Origin: Candidatus Contendibacter sp.
GTDB taxonomy: Bacteria > Pseudomonadota > Gammaproteobacteria > Competibacterales > Competibacteraceae
DNA length: 64,000 nt
Assembly: GCA_029624675.1 (NCBI GenBank)
Contig: JARSSP010000036.1
Span: 248,001 to 312,000 of the forward strand
Reading direction: 5' to 3'
The notes beneath the pieces are model-generated. The model ran no database searches. It was given only the letters and a program-made list of their open reading frames with translations, and was not told the origin of the DNA. The first letter of the stretch is position 1. Each line of letters opens with the position of its first letter. Of this stretch, positions 45,553 to 53,314 are shown piece by piece. The position numbers and the translations under genes are program-made.

Positions 45553-48138
45553 TCACCGCCGCCGCAAGCGCGCCAACAACAGGCCCAATACCCCAATCAA
45601 CACACCCAGTCCCCAGGGTGTGAACGCCGGAATGGACTCCGCCCCACTCGAAAGCCGCAAGAAACGGAACGTGGCAGTCACGGCCTGGCCGGGCAAGGGA
45701 GTGACCGTAACACTGCCGGGTACGCACACCGGTGGCGGCGCGGAGCAGAGCACCTCGTCGAATACCCAGCCCGGCGGTGGCGGCTGATCGTCGACGACAT
45801 AGGATTGCCCAGAGAGCAGGCCGGTAAACGGCTGGGTTTGCCCATCCTGCAAGGCGAAGGCGGCGGGAGCCAGCCCAACGGTGGTGAAGTCGAAAGCGGT
45901 CGGAGCGGAGCCGGGAGCGTCCAGCCCGATGACCAGAGTCGCCCGTTGCGTGTTGGTGAAGGTGCAGGTGACCGTCTCGCCCACTTCAAGATTGATCGAG
46001 GCGGTGGCGCCCTGAAGGATTCCGCTGTTGGCGTCGTCGCAGACGATGGCGGTCAAATCCCAATCCGTCGGCACGGTTTCGCTGACCGTGTAATTCCCTG
46101 ACGGCAGGGTCGCGCTCAGTTGTTGGCCGTCCCCGATATTCCCATTGACCGCGCCACTGAAGGTGAAGGCGGTCGGGCTACCGTCGGGCAAGGTCTGTTT
46201 TTCGATGATCACCGTGCCACGTTGGGTGTTGGTGAAGACGCAAGTGACGGTTTCGCCGGGATCGACGTTGAGGGTGGCGGTCCGGTTTTGCAGATTGCCG
46301 CTGCTGGGCGTGGCGCTGCCGCCGTCATTGCACGTAATGGCGGTCAAGTCCCAACCGGCCAGGGCAAGCTCGCTGACGGTGTACTGACCCGGCGCCAGGT
46401 TGCCGAAACTTTGCGGCGCGGCGCCATCCGTGAGTGGGAACTGACCCAGGTCCATACTGCTGAAACTGAAGGAGGCGGCGCTGCCGCCCGGCACGGTCTG
46501 CTTGTCGATGACCACCGCGCCGCGCTGGGTGTTGGTGAAGGTGCAGGTGATGGTCACGCCAGCGCCGGTCAGGGTGAAATTGAGGTTGGGACGCGCTGCT
46601 GGGTTGGTCTGTACGCTTTGATCGTCGCAGACGATGGCCGTCAAATCCCAGCCGTCGGGCACCGTTTCATTGAGACTGTGTTGGCCCGGCGCGGGATTCA
46701 GGATCAGTTGTCCGCCATCCGTGATGGGCGAGTTGAGCGCCCCGCCATCCAGGCTGAAATCGAAGGTTTGCGGGCTACCATCGGGCAGGGTCTGCTTGAC
46801 GATGATCAGGGTATCGACGGGCAGTTCGAAGGCGCCGATGTCGCAGTCGCCCGTTCGGGGGGCATTCACGGCTCCGGCGGCATTGTAGCCACGCGCGACG
46901 CCCCGCTGGTCAAGGCCGCTGACCGGGGCATTGGCGCAGATCGCATTGTCGGCGGCGTCCAGCGCCGGGCTGACCGCCAGCAGGGCGTGGGTCTGGGTCG
47001 GGCCACCGTTGTTCGCCAGGGGGTCGAGTTGAGGAGTATCGGTGAAGAGGTTGTTGATATTGCCGCTCAGCTGGGCTTGAACGCCGGTGCCGAGGAGGCT
47101 GTGACTGGCGTTGACGGTGATGGAGCCACTGGTGATCTCCCTGTAAAGGTCAGGATCGTTGATGATGCTGCTGTTGTCCGAGAGGATGCTGTTGTTCAAG
47201 GTAACGGTGAAGTTGCCTCCGCCAACCTGATTGGTGCTCACGACCACTCCACCGCCGGTTGTTGCCGTATTGTTCGTGACCGTGCTGTTGATGAGGGTCA
47301 CATTGTCCGTTGCATAGATTCCTCCACCGCCACCCGTCGCCGTGTTTCCGGAGACCGTGCTGTTGATCGAGGTGATGGGTCCATCTCCACCCACCCCGCC
47401 ACCGGCGTTGGTCGCCGTGTTGCCCGACACCGTGCTGGAATCGAGGGTAATGGAGCCTAGGGCGTACAATCCACCGCCTACCCCGCCGTTACCCGCGGAA
47501 TTGCCCGAAACGGTGCTGTGATTCAAGGCGATATTGCCATTGGCGAAAATTCCACCGCCAAAGCCCGCCACCCCACCCAAGCCGATGCTCGACGAATTGT
47601 TCGAAACGGTGCAGTAGTTCAGGGTGACGTTGGAGCTGGTGCGAAACCCGGCCCCGCCAAGGGAATTGGTCGTTCCCTGGGTGATGGTCAGGTGTTGCAG
47701 GGTCACCGGTTGGGAGGCGATAAACACCGGAAGCGCATTATTGCCGTTGAGGGTGATTCCATTTGGGTCGTTTGCCACCGGGCCGGTGATGGTCACGGCC
47801 TTTCCCGTTCCGAAGGCCCCCCCACCGGCCAACGTCACTGTGATGGTGCCGTTGGCCAGCGCGCCCGCAAAGAGAATGGTGTCGTTGACGCCGTAGCCAT
47901 TGCCGCTACCGTTGAGGCAGTCGTTGGCGTCATTCGCCCCGGCGTCGATGGCCGCCAAGGCCTCCCGCAGGGTGCATTGATTGTCATTCGCCACTCCAGG
48001 GTCGGCGGTGCTGGTGACGGTAAGGGTCGCGGCCCGCGTGGCGCCGCTCAGGGTCAGCAATATCAGCAATGCCAAACCAAGCCAGCGGCGCAACGGTAAC
48101 ATCGGATTCAAACAATGTTGTGAAATCCGCCTCGACAT
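45553..48138 (-). CDS. Exported CSLREA/beta-helix protein with repeats and IPTL-type sorting tail
   Basis: An 861-residue surface or secreted protein. A signal peptide (LGLALLILLTLSGATRA) is followed by a CSLREA-type domain (TLTVTSTADPGVANDNQCTLREALAAID). A right-handed beta-helix of SG/NT-rich turns spans about residues 130-330, then a choice-of-anchor-like region (SPALDAADNAICA) and three or four tandem beta-sandwich repeats of 65-85 residues (IIVKQTLPDGSPQTFDF, VVIDKQTVPGGSAASFSF, VIIEKQTLPDGSPTAFTF). The last 30 residues, SIPAFTPWGLGVLIGVLGLLLARLRRR, fit the IPTL-CTERM sorting signal. AAGGAGA precedes the ATG at 48138. Confidence 0.88.
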   Translation of the reverse strand: MSRRISQHCLNPMLPLRRWLGLALLILLTLSGATRAATLTVTSTADPGVANDNQCTLREALAAIDAGANDANDCLNGSGNGYGVNDTILFAGALANGTITVTLAGGGAFGTGKAVTITGPVANDPNGITLNGNNALPVFIASQPVTLQHLTITQGTTNSLGGAGFRTSSNVTLNYCTVSNNSSSIGLGGVAGFGGGIFANGNIALNHSTVSGNSAGNGGVGGGLYALGSITLDSSTVSGNTATNAGGGVGGDGPITSINSTVSGNTATGGGGGIYATDNVTLINSTVTNNTATTGGGVVVSTNQVGGGNFTVTLNNSILSDNSSIINDPDLYREITSGSITVNASHSLLGTGVQAQLSGNINNLFTDTPQLDPLANNGGPTQTHALLAVSPALDAADNAICANAPVSGLDQRGVARGYNAAGAVNAPRTGDCDIGAFELPVDTLIIVKQTLPDGSPQTFDFSLDGGALNSPITDGGQLILNPAPGQHSLNETVPDGWDLTAIVCDDQSVQTNPAARPNLNFTLTGAGVTITCTFTNTQRGAVVIDKQTVPGGSAASFSFSSMDLGQFPLTDGAAPQSFGNLAPGQYTVSELALAGWDLTAITCNDGGSATPSSGNLQNRTATLNVDPGETVTCVFTNTQRGTVIIEKQTLPDGSPTAFTFSGAVNGNIGDGQQLSATLPSGNYTVSETVPTDWDLTAIVCDDANSGILQGATASINLEVGETVTCTFTNTQRATLVIGLDAPGSAPTAFDFTTVGLAPAAFALQDGQTQPFTGLLSGQSYVVDDQPPPPGWVFDEVLCSAPPPVCVPGSVTVTPLPGQAVTATFRFLRLSSGAESIPAFTPWGLGVLIGVLGLLLARLRRR

Positions 48139-48331
48139 GAATATTCTCCTTGGATCGTCGCCATGGTTCAGCGGGGGCGCGGCGGTCCAACCGAACCGGG
48201 CTGGTCAAAACCTGTGACCGCCGTCATCAATCCCGCCCGTCGATTCAAAGATTAGTCGAAGAGATTGGAAACCGCGTCATTACAATCCCGTCTTCCTGAT
48301 CCGAACCGGGTCTTTTGTGGTGGAGGTATCG

Positions 48332-49195
48332 ATGACTGTCGAATCCGGCGCGCTGTACGTGGTGGCCACGCCCATCGGCAATCTGGAGGACATCAGCGCT
48401 CGGGCGCTGCGGGTGTTGCGGGAAGTGAACCGCATCGCGGCGGAGGATACCCGCCACACCGGGCAACTGTTACGGCATTTCGGTATCGAGACACCGTTGC
48501 TGTCGCTGCACGAGCACAACGAACGGGACCGGCTGGAGTCCATCGTCGCCCGCTTGCGGGAGGGCCAGGCGCTGGCGCTGGTGTCGGACGCCGGCACGCC
48601 GTTGATCAACGATCCCGGCTTTCCGTTGGTGCGCGAACTGCGCCGGCAGGGATTGAAAGTGATCCCGGTGCCAGGACCGAGCAGCCTGCTGGCGGCGCTC
48701 TCCGTGGCGGGGTTGCCGACCGACCGTTTCGTGTTCGAAGGTTTTTTGCCCGCCAAATCCACCGCTCGTCGGGAACGCTTGCGCGCGTTGGCGGCGGAGG
48801 AACGCACCCTGGTGTTCTTCGAAGCCAGCCACCGCGTCGCGGAGGCGTTGGCCGACCTGGCGGCGGCGTTCGGCCGAGAACGACCGGCGGTGGTCGCCCG
48901 CGAGCTGACCAAGTGCTTTGAAGAAGTTTACGGCGCGTCTTTGGGCGAACTCATGGCCTGGTTGGAAGCCGACCCCCATCGTCGGAAGGGTGAATTCGTG
49001 TTGATGATTCAGGGAGCGCCGACGGCGACCGAGGCGGATACGCCAGCGACTCGCCGGCTGCTGGCGGCGCTGTTGACGGAGCTGCCCACCAGCCGAGCAG
49101 TGACGGCGGCGGCCAAGGCGACGGGTCTACGGAAAAAACCGCTGTACGAACTGGCGCTGACCCTCGGCGGCCGACGTGAGTCGGAAGAAACCTGA
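48332..49195 (+). CDS. rsmI: 16S rRNA (cytidine-1402-2'-O)-methyltransferase
   Basis: A 287-residue SAM-dependent methyltransferase with the tetrapyrrole-methylase fold. It begins GALYVVATPIGNLEDISARAL, the RsmI signature. AEDTRHTGQLLRHFGI, LVSDAGTPLINDPG and VIPVPGPSSLLAALSVAGLPTDRFVFEGFLP follow in the expected order. It methylates the ribose of C1402 in the ribosomal decoding centre; the base of the same nucleotide is methylated by RsmH, encoded just downstream in this window. The ATG at 48332 has GGAGG before it. It lies upstream of rnpB. Confidence 0.96.
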   Translation: MTVESGALYVVATPIGNLEDISARALRVLREVNRIAAEDTRHTGQLLRHFGIETPLLSLHEHNERDRLESIVARLREGQALALVSDAGTPLINDPGFPLVRELRRQGLKVIPVPGPSSLLAALSVAGLPTDRFVFEGFLPAKSTARRERLRALAAEERTLVFFEASHRVAEALADLAAAFGRERPAVVARELTKCFEEVYGASLGELMAWLEADPHRRKGEFVLMIQGAPTATEADTPATRRLLAALLTELPTSRAVTAAAKATGLRKKPLYELALTLGGRRESEET

Positions 49196-49238
49196 ACCGG
49201 GCCTTGCCAATTCCGGCGCCGCCATGGACACTAGCGGC

Positions 49239-49587
49239 GGGAACCGGCCGGACGGTCGCCGTATCGCCACGCGGTATGGAGGAAAGTCCGGGCTCCACAG
49301 GACAGGGCGCCAGGTAACGCCTGGGCGGCGCAAGCCGACGGAAAGTGCCACAGAAAACATACCGCCCAAGTTCGCGAGAACCGGCAAGGGTGAAAAGGTG
49401 CGGTAAGAGCGCACCGCGCGACTGGCAACAGGCGCGGCACGGTAAACCCCGCCCGGAGCAAGACCAAATAGAGGAGCATTTACGTGTGGTCCGCATGGCT
49501 CCTGGGTAGGTCGCTACAGGCGCCTGGCGACAGGCGTCGCAGAGGAATGACCGTCCTCGACAGAACCCGGCTTACAGGCCGGTTCCC
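49239..49587 (+). ncRNA. rnpB: RNase P RNA (bacterial type A)
   Basis: The catalytic RNA of RNase P, about 349 bases. The ends pair perfectly in helix P1 (GGGAACCGGCC at 49239-49249 with GGCCGGTTCCC at 49577-49587). Universally conserved segments are present in order: GAGGAAAGTCCGGGCTCC (about 49287), ACAGAAA (about 49351), GGTAAGAGCGCACCG (about 49403), AAACCCC followed by GGAGCAAGACCAAATAG, and AGAGGAATGACCG with ACAGAACCCGGCTTA near the 3' end. It processes tRNA 5' ends. Confidence 0.96.
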
Positions 49588-49806
49588 TCCCTAAGCGCCC
49601 ACACCGATAACCACCCGTCTCGATTTCCTAGCGGAAAGCCCCGCAATTTTTCTCTAGTGGCATCCTGTTTTTTCCTGTCACACTACCCAATCATTTTTGT
49701 ACTTCTCGCCCCATTTTGATGAGCAGGTGATCCTAATAAATTATTTTAAAAATCATAACATTTTGTATATAAAACTATTTTTTAAAATCCTATCAGATAG
49801 CCTTCC
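49588..49806. other. AT-rich spacer between rnpB and the mraZ promoter
   Basis: About 220 bases without a gene. GCGG/CCGC arms followed by ATTTTT near 49631-49655 may be a weak terminator for rnpB. Bases of about 49720-49800 are strongly AT-rich (TTATTTTAAAAATC and similar), the lowest GC of the window, and may act as an upstream element for the mraZ promoter. Confidence 0.35.
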
Positions 49807-49836
49807 TTGACAGTCACCAGCGCCCCTACCTATAGT
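49807..49836 (+). promoter_or_regulatory. Sigma-70 promoter of the dcw operon
   Basis: Consensus -35 TTGACA at 49807-49812, an 18-base spacer and -10 TATAGT at 49831-49836. Transcription would start at about 49843, inside the MraZ box. Confidence 0.75.
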
Positions 49837-49839
49837 TAG

Positions 49840-49864
49840 TGGGGAAAAGTGGGGAAAAGTGGAG
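49840..49864 (+). promoter_or_regulatory. MraZ box (three TGGGG-type repeats)
   Basis: TGGGG at 49840, TGGGG at 49850 and TGGAG at 49860, separated by AAAAG, give three direct repeats with a 10-base period. This is the known MraZ operator design. It lies directly downstream of the -10 element, so MraZ should repress its own operon. Confidence 0.88.
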
Positions 49865-49900
49865 CCTAAGGATCAGCCGGTTCCATCAAGAGGCGCGACA

Positions 49901-50350
49901 TTGTTTCGAGGGATTAATCCGCTATCGCTGGATGGCAAGGGCAGACTGGCGGTGCCGACCAAGTATCGCCAACCTCTGTTGGATACGGCCGGTGGCCAGT
50001 TGGTGTTGACCATTGATCGTGATCGCTGTCTGTTGCTCTACCCACTGCCAGTTTGGGAAAGCGTCGAGCGCCAACTGATCCAGCTCTCCAGCACCAACTC
50101 ACGCGCGCGCGCCTTGAAACGCCTGTTGCTGGGGCACGCCGAGGAATGCGCCCTGGACGCCAGCGGCCGGATTCTGTTGCCAGCGCCGCTGCGGGAATTC
50201 GCCAATCTGGAAAAACGGGTCGTGCTGGTGGGACAGGGCAACAAATTCGAGATCTGGAACGAGCAGGCCTGGAACGATTGGCGCGAGGCGCTGCTGAAGG
50301 GCGGGGACGACGGCGAATCCCTGCCCGAACTGGATGCGCTGGCGTTCTAG
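49901..50350 (+). CDS. mraZ: Transcriptional regulator MraZ
   Basis: An MraZ protein of 149 residues built from two AbrB-like halves: LSLDGKGRLAVPTKYR and LDASGRILLPAPLRE, each with the DxKGR/DxSGR DNA-contact motif. The usual N-terminus is (M)FRGxN, so TTG 49901 (LFRGIN), with AAGAGG seven bases upstream, is preferred. The GTG at 49859 would lie inside the operator and add 14 unlikely residues. It should bind the TGGGG repeats and regulate the division and cell-wall operon. The rsmH GTG follows after 2 bases. Confidence 0.92.
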   Translation: MFRGINPLSLDGKGRLAVPTKYRQPLLDTAGGQLVLTIDRDRCLLLYPLPVWESVERQLIQLSSTNSRARALKRLLLGHAEECALDASGRILLPAPLREFANLEKRVVLVGQGNKFEIWNEQAWNDWREALLKGGDDGESLPELDALAF

Positions 50351-50352
50351 TC

Positions 50353-51294
50353 GTGACGAATCCGGCGGGGTTACCACATCAGCCAGTGCTGCTGACCGAG
50401 ACCTTGGCTGGGCTGAATCCGCAACCAGCAGGTTGTTACCTGGACGCCACGTTTGGCCGGGGTGGTCACGCGGCGGCGATCTTGGCGGCGCTCGGGCCGA
50501 AGGGTCGGTTACTGGCCCTGGATCGCGATCCGGCGGCGGAACACTGGGCGCGGACCCGGTTTGGCGGCGATCCCCGGTTTACGTTCGCGCGGAGCACCTT
50601 CGGCCAGTTGGGAAAAGTAGTCGCCGAACGAGGCTTGGCCGGACGGTTGGATGGAGTGCTGTTCGATTTGGGGGTCTCGTCGCCCCAATTCGACGATCCG
50701 GCGCGCGGATTCAGCTTTAGTCGGAACGGGCCGTTGGACATGCGGATGGACCCGGATACAGGGATCGCCGCCGCCGAGTGGCTGGCCCAAGTGAAGGAAG
50801 CCGAGTTAGAGCGCGTGTTGGCGGAATGGGGCGAGGAACGTTTTCACCGGCGGATTGCTCGCGCTCTGGTCGCGGCCCGCCAGCGAACGCCGATCACGAC
50901 CACGGCGCAATTGGCGGAACTCGTCGCCGCCGCCGTACCGACCCGCGAACCGGGTCAGCATCCGGCCACCCGCGCATTTCAGGCGATTCGCATCGCGATC
51001 AACGACGAGTTGGGCGAACTGTGGGTCGCGCTGCCGCAAGCGGTGTGGGCGCTGGCGCCAAGCGGACGGCTGGCGGCGATTAGCTTTCATTCCCTGGAGG
51101 ATCGAGTGGTCAAGCGGTTCATGCGAGACCAGGCGCGGGGCCGCCAATGGCCGCCAGATTTGCCGGTGCAAGGTGAGCCGGAGGGGATGACCCTGCGCCT
51201 CGTCGGGCGGGCGGTTCGGCCGAGCGCGGCGGAAATCGCCGCCAATCCCCGTGCCCGTAGTGCGGTATTGCGAGTGGCGGAACGGCGGCCATGA
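50353..51294 (+). CDS. rsmH: 16S rRNA (cytosine-1402-N4)-methyltransferase
   Basis: A 313-residue enzyme, the same length as in Escherichia coli, that N4-methylates C1402 in 16S rRNA. Key motifs: HQPVLLTETLAGL, the SAM loop YLDATFGRGGH, GVLFDLGVSSPQFDDPARGFSF, and the C-terminal AISFHSLEDRVVKRFMRD. The GTG at 50353 lies 2 bases after the mraZ stop and gives a normal N-terminus. Its own stop overlaps the ftsL ATG (ATGA). Confidence 0.95.
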   Translation: MTNPAGLPHQPVLLTETLAGLNPQPAGCYLDATFGRGGHAAAILAALGPKGRLLALDRDPAAEHWARTRFGGDPRFTFARSTFGQLGKVVAERGLAGRLDGVLFDLGVSSPQFDDPARGFSFSRNGPLDMRMDPDTGIAAAEWLAQVKEAELERVLAEWGEERFHRRIARALVAARQRTPITTTAQLAELVAAAVPTREPGQHPATRAFQAIRIAINDELGELWVALPQAVWALAPSGRLAAISFHSLEDRVVKRFMRDQARGRQWPPDLPVQGEPEGMTLRLVGRAVRPSAAEIAANPRARSAVLRVAERRP

Positions 51295-51563
51295 AAGGTC
51301 AGGTCTTATTGGTGGCGGGGTTGACCGTGGCGGTGCTGGGCTCCGGCCTGGGGGTGGTCTATACCCAGCACGTCAATCGGCGCCTGTTCATCGAATGGCA
51401 AAAATTGCAAGTGGAGCGAGATACGCTTGAGGTGGAATGGGAATTGTTGCGGCTGGAACAAAGCACGCTGGTGACGGACGCCGCGGTCGAGACGGTGGCG
51501 CGAACGCGCCTGAACATGTTGACGCCGGATCCCGGCGCGATTCTCTACATCGCGCCCCCATGA
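51291..51563 (+). CDS. ftsL: Cell division protein FtsL
   Basis: A 90-residue bitopic membrane protein. A short N-terminus is followed by one transmembrane helix (VLLVAGLTVAVLGSGLGVVYTQHVNRRLF) and a periplasmic leucine-zipper-like coiled coil (WQKLQVERDTLEVEWELLRLEQSTL). VETVARTRLNMLTPDPGAILYI is the usual FtsL ending. It forms the FtsQ-FtsB-FtsL complex that activates septal synthesis. ATGA overlaps join it to rsmH and ftsI. Confidence 0.93.
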   Translation: MKGQVLLVAGLTVAVLGSGLGVVYTQHVNRRLFIEWQKLQVERDTLEVEWELLRLEQSTLVTDAAVETVARTRLNMLTPDPGAILYIAPP

Positions 51564-53314
51564 AGAAGTTAACGTCTGGCAAAACCTGGCCGAACGCGCT
51601 GCGCGCGGTGATTGCGTTCGCCCGAACCACGACCCGCCACGGGCTGGTATTGGGGCTGCTGGGCGCGGCGGCGGCGGGCTTGGTGACGCGCGCCGCGTAC
51701 ATGCAGGTGGTCAATACCGACTTTTTCCAGGACAAGGGCGCGGCGTACTTCGTGCGGACGATGGACGTACCAGCGCATCGGGGCATGATCCTGGATCGCA
51801 ACGGCGAGCCGTTGGCGGTCAGTTCGCCGGTGGATTCGATCTGGGTGGATCCACGGGAATTTCTCAACCAGCGCGACCGCTGGCCGCAACTGGCGACAGC
51901 GCTGGAAATGACGACGGCGGAACTGGAGCAAAAGTTGGCCGGGCGCGGCCGGTTCGCCTGGTTGCGCCGACACTTGGCGCCGAGCGTGGCCCAACGGGTT
52001 CTGGACCTCGACATTCCCGGTGTGTACGCCCGGCGCGAATATCGCCGCTATTACCCAGACGCCGAGGTGACCTCGCACCTACTGGGCTTCACCGATATCG
52101 ACGACATGGGCCAGGATGGTCTGGAAAAGGCGTTCGAGGCTCGGTTGCGTGGAGTACCGGGCCAGAAACGAGTCATCCAGGATCGGCTGGGTCGGGTGGT
52201 GGCGGAAGTGGAAAACCTGCGGGCGCCGCAACCGGGCCAGACGCAGATATTGAGCATCGACCGCCGCTTGCAATATCTGGCCTACCGCGCGCTCAAGACA
52301 GCGGTGGTGGAGAACAAGGCTAACGCCGGCGCGGCGGTGATCGTGGACGTGCGCACTGGGGAAATCCTGGCGATGGTGAATCAGCCGGCCGGCAATCCCA
52401 ACAACCGCGCCGAACTGCACGGCGACCTGTTGCGCAACCGGGTGATCACCGACGTGTACGAACCAGGATCGACCGTGAAACCCTTCACCGCCGCCCTGGG
52501 TCTGGAAAGCGGCAAGTGGATGCCCAACACGCTGGTGGACACCACCCCGATGCGAATCGGCCGTTACATGGTGCGCGACACCCATAACTACGGCACGATC
52601 GACGTCACCCACGTCATCAGCAAATCCAGCAATGTCGGCGTCACCAAGATCGCGTTGTCGATGCCAGCCGAACGACTGTGGCAATTGTACAAGAACCTGG
52701 GTTTCGGCGCGCCGACCGGGGTGGCGGGGAAAGACAGCGAACAGGCCGGCGTGCTGCGCCATTTCAGCAAGTGGGCGGAGATCGGCCACGCCAACCACTC
52801 GTTCGGTTACGGCTTTTCCCTCACCATCCTGCAACTGGCCCAAGCTTACGTCGTGCTGGCGGCGGATGGGGTTCGGCGGCCGTTGACCCTGGTCAAGCGG
52901 GAACAACCGCTTGGCCCGACCGACGAGCGGCGAGTGCTATCGGCGCGGGCGGTGCGGCAGGTGCGGGCGATGATGGAGGATGTGGTAACCCGGGAAGGCA
53001 CCGGGCTGAAGGCCAGCGTGCCCGGCTACCGGGTGGCGGGCAAGACCGGAACGGCCCGCAAGATCGCCGGCGGCCACTACACTAGCCGCTATTTCGCGCT
53101 GTTCGCCGGCATGGCGCCGGCCAGCGATCCCCGGCTGGTGATGGTGATCCTGATCGACGAACCCAAAAGCGGCGCCTATTACGGCGGCACGGTGGCGGCG
53201 CCGGTGTTCAGCGCCACCATGGGTGGCGCGCTGCGCATCCTCAACGTAACTCCGGACGATCTGCCGAACCTGCGCCTGGCGGGCGCCGGGTCGGCGGCGG
53301 GCGCGACGCCGTGA
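51560..53314 (+). CDS. ftsI: Septal peptidoglycan transpeptidase (PBP3)
   Basis: A 584-residue class B penicillin-binding protein. It has one N-terminal transmembrane helix (GLVLGLLGAAAAGLVTRAAYMQ) and a pedestal domain starting near RGMILDRNGEPLAVSSPV. The transpeptidase domain carries all three active-site motifs: STVK (the catalytic serine in YEPGSTVKPF), SSN (SKSSNVG) and KTG (AGKTGTARK). It cross-links septal peptidoglycan together with FtsW, encoded downstream. The ATG overlaps the ftsL stop. Confidence 0.96.
   Translation: MKKLTSGKTWPNALRAVIAFARTTTRHGLVLGLLGAAAAGLVTRAAYMQVVNTDFFQDKGAAYFVRTMDVPAHRGMILDRNGEPLAVSSPVDSIWVDPREFLNQRDRWPQLATALEMTTAELEQKLAGRGRFAWLRRHLAPSVAQRVLDLDIPGVYARREYRRYYPDAEVTSHLLGFTDIDDMGQDGLEKAFEARLRGVPGQKRVIQDRLGRVVAEVENLRAPQPGQTQILSIDRRLQYLAYRALKTAVVENKANAGAAVIVDVRTGEILAMVNQPAGNPNNRAELHGDLLRNRVITDVYEPGSTVKPFTAALGLESGKWMPNTLVDTTPMRIGRYMVRDTHNYGTIDVTHVISKSSNVGVTKIALSMPAERLWQLYKNLGFGAPTGVAGKDSEQAGVLRHFSKWAEIGHANHSFGYGFSLTILQLAQAYVVLAADGVRRPLTLVKREQPLGPTDERRVLSARAVRQVRAMMEDVVTREGTGLKASVPGYRVAGKTGTARKIAGGHYTSRYFALFAGMAPASDPRLVMVILIDEPKSGAYYGGTVAAPVFSATMGGALRILNVTPDDLPNLRLAGAGSAAGATP

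Noticed and set aside
46120-47460. 446-codon plus-strand frame opposite the beta-helix protein
   Set aside because: The minus-strand frame has a signal peptide, repeats and a sorting tail. This one has none of these and is repeat-derived.
49859-49900. GTG at 49859 as mraZ start
   Set aside because: It lies inside the MraZ box. The family N-terminus begins at FRG, and TTG 49901 has its own ribosome-binding site.
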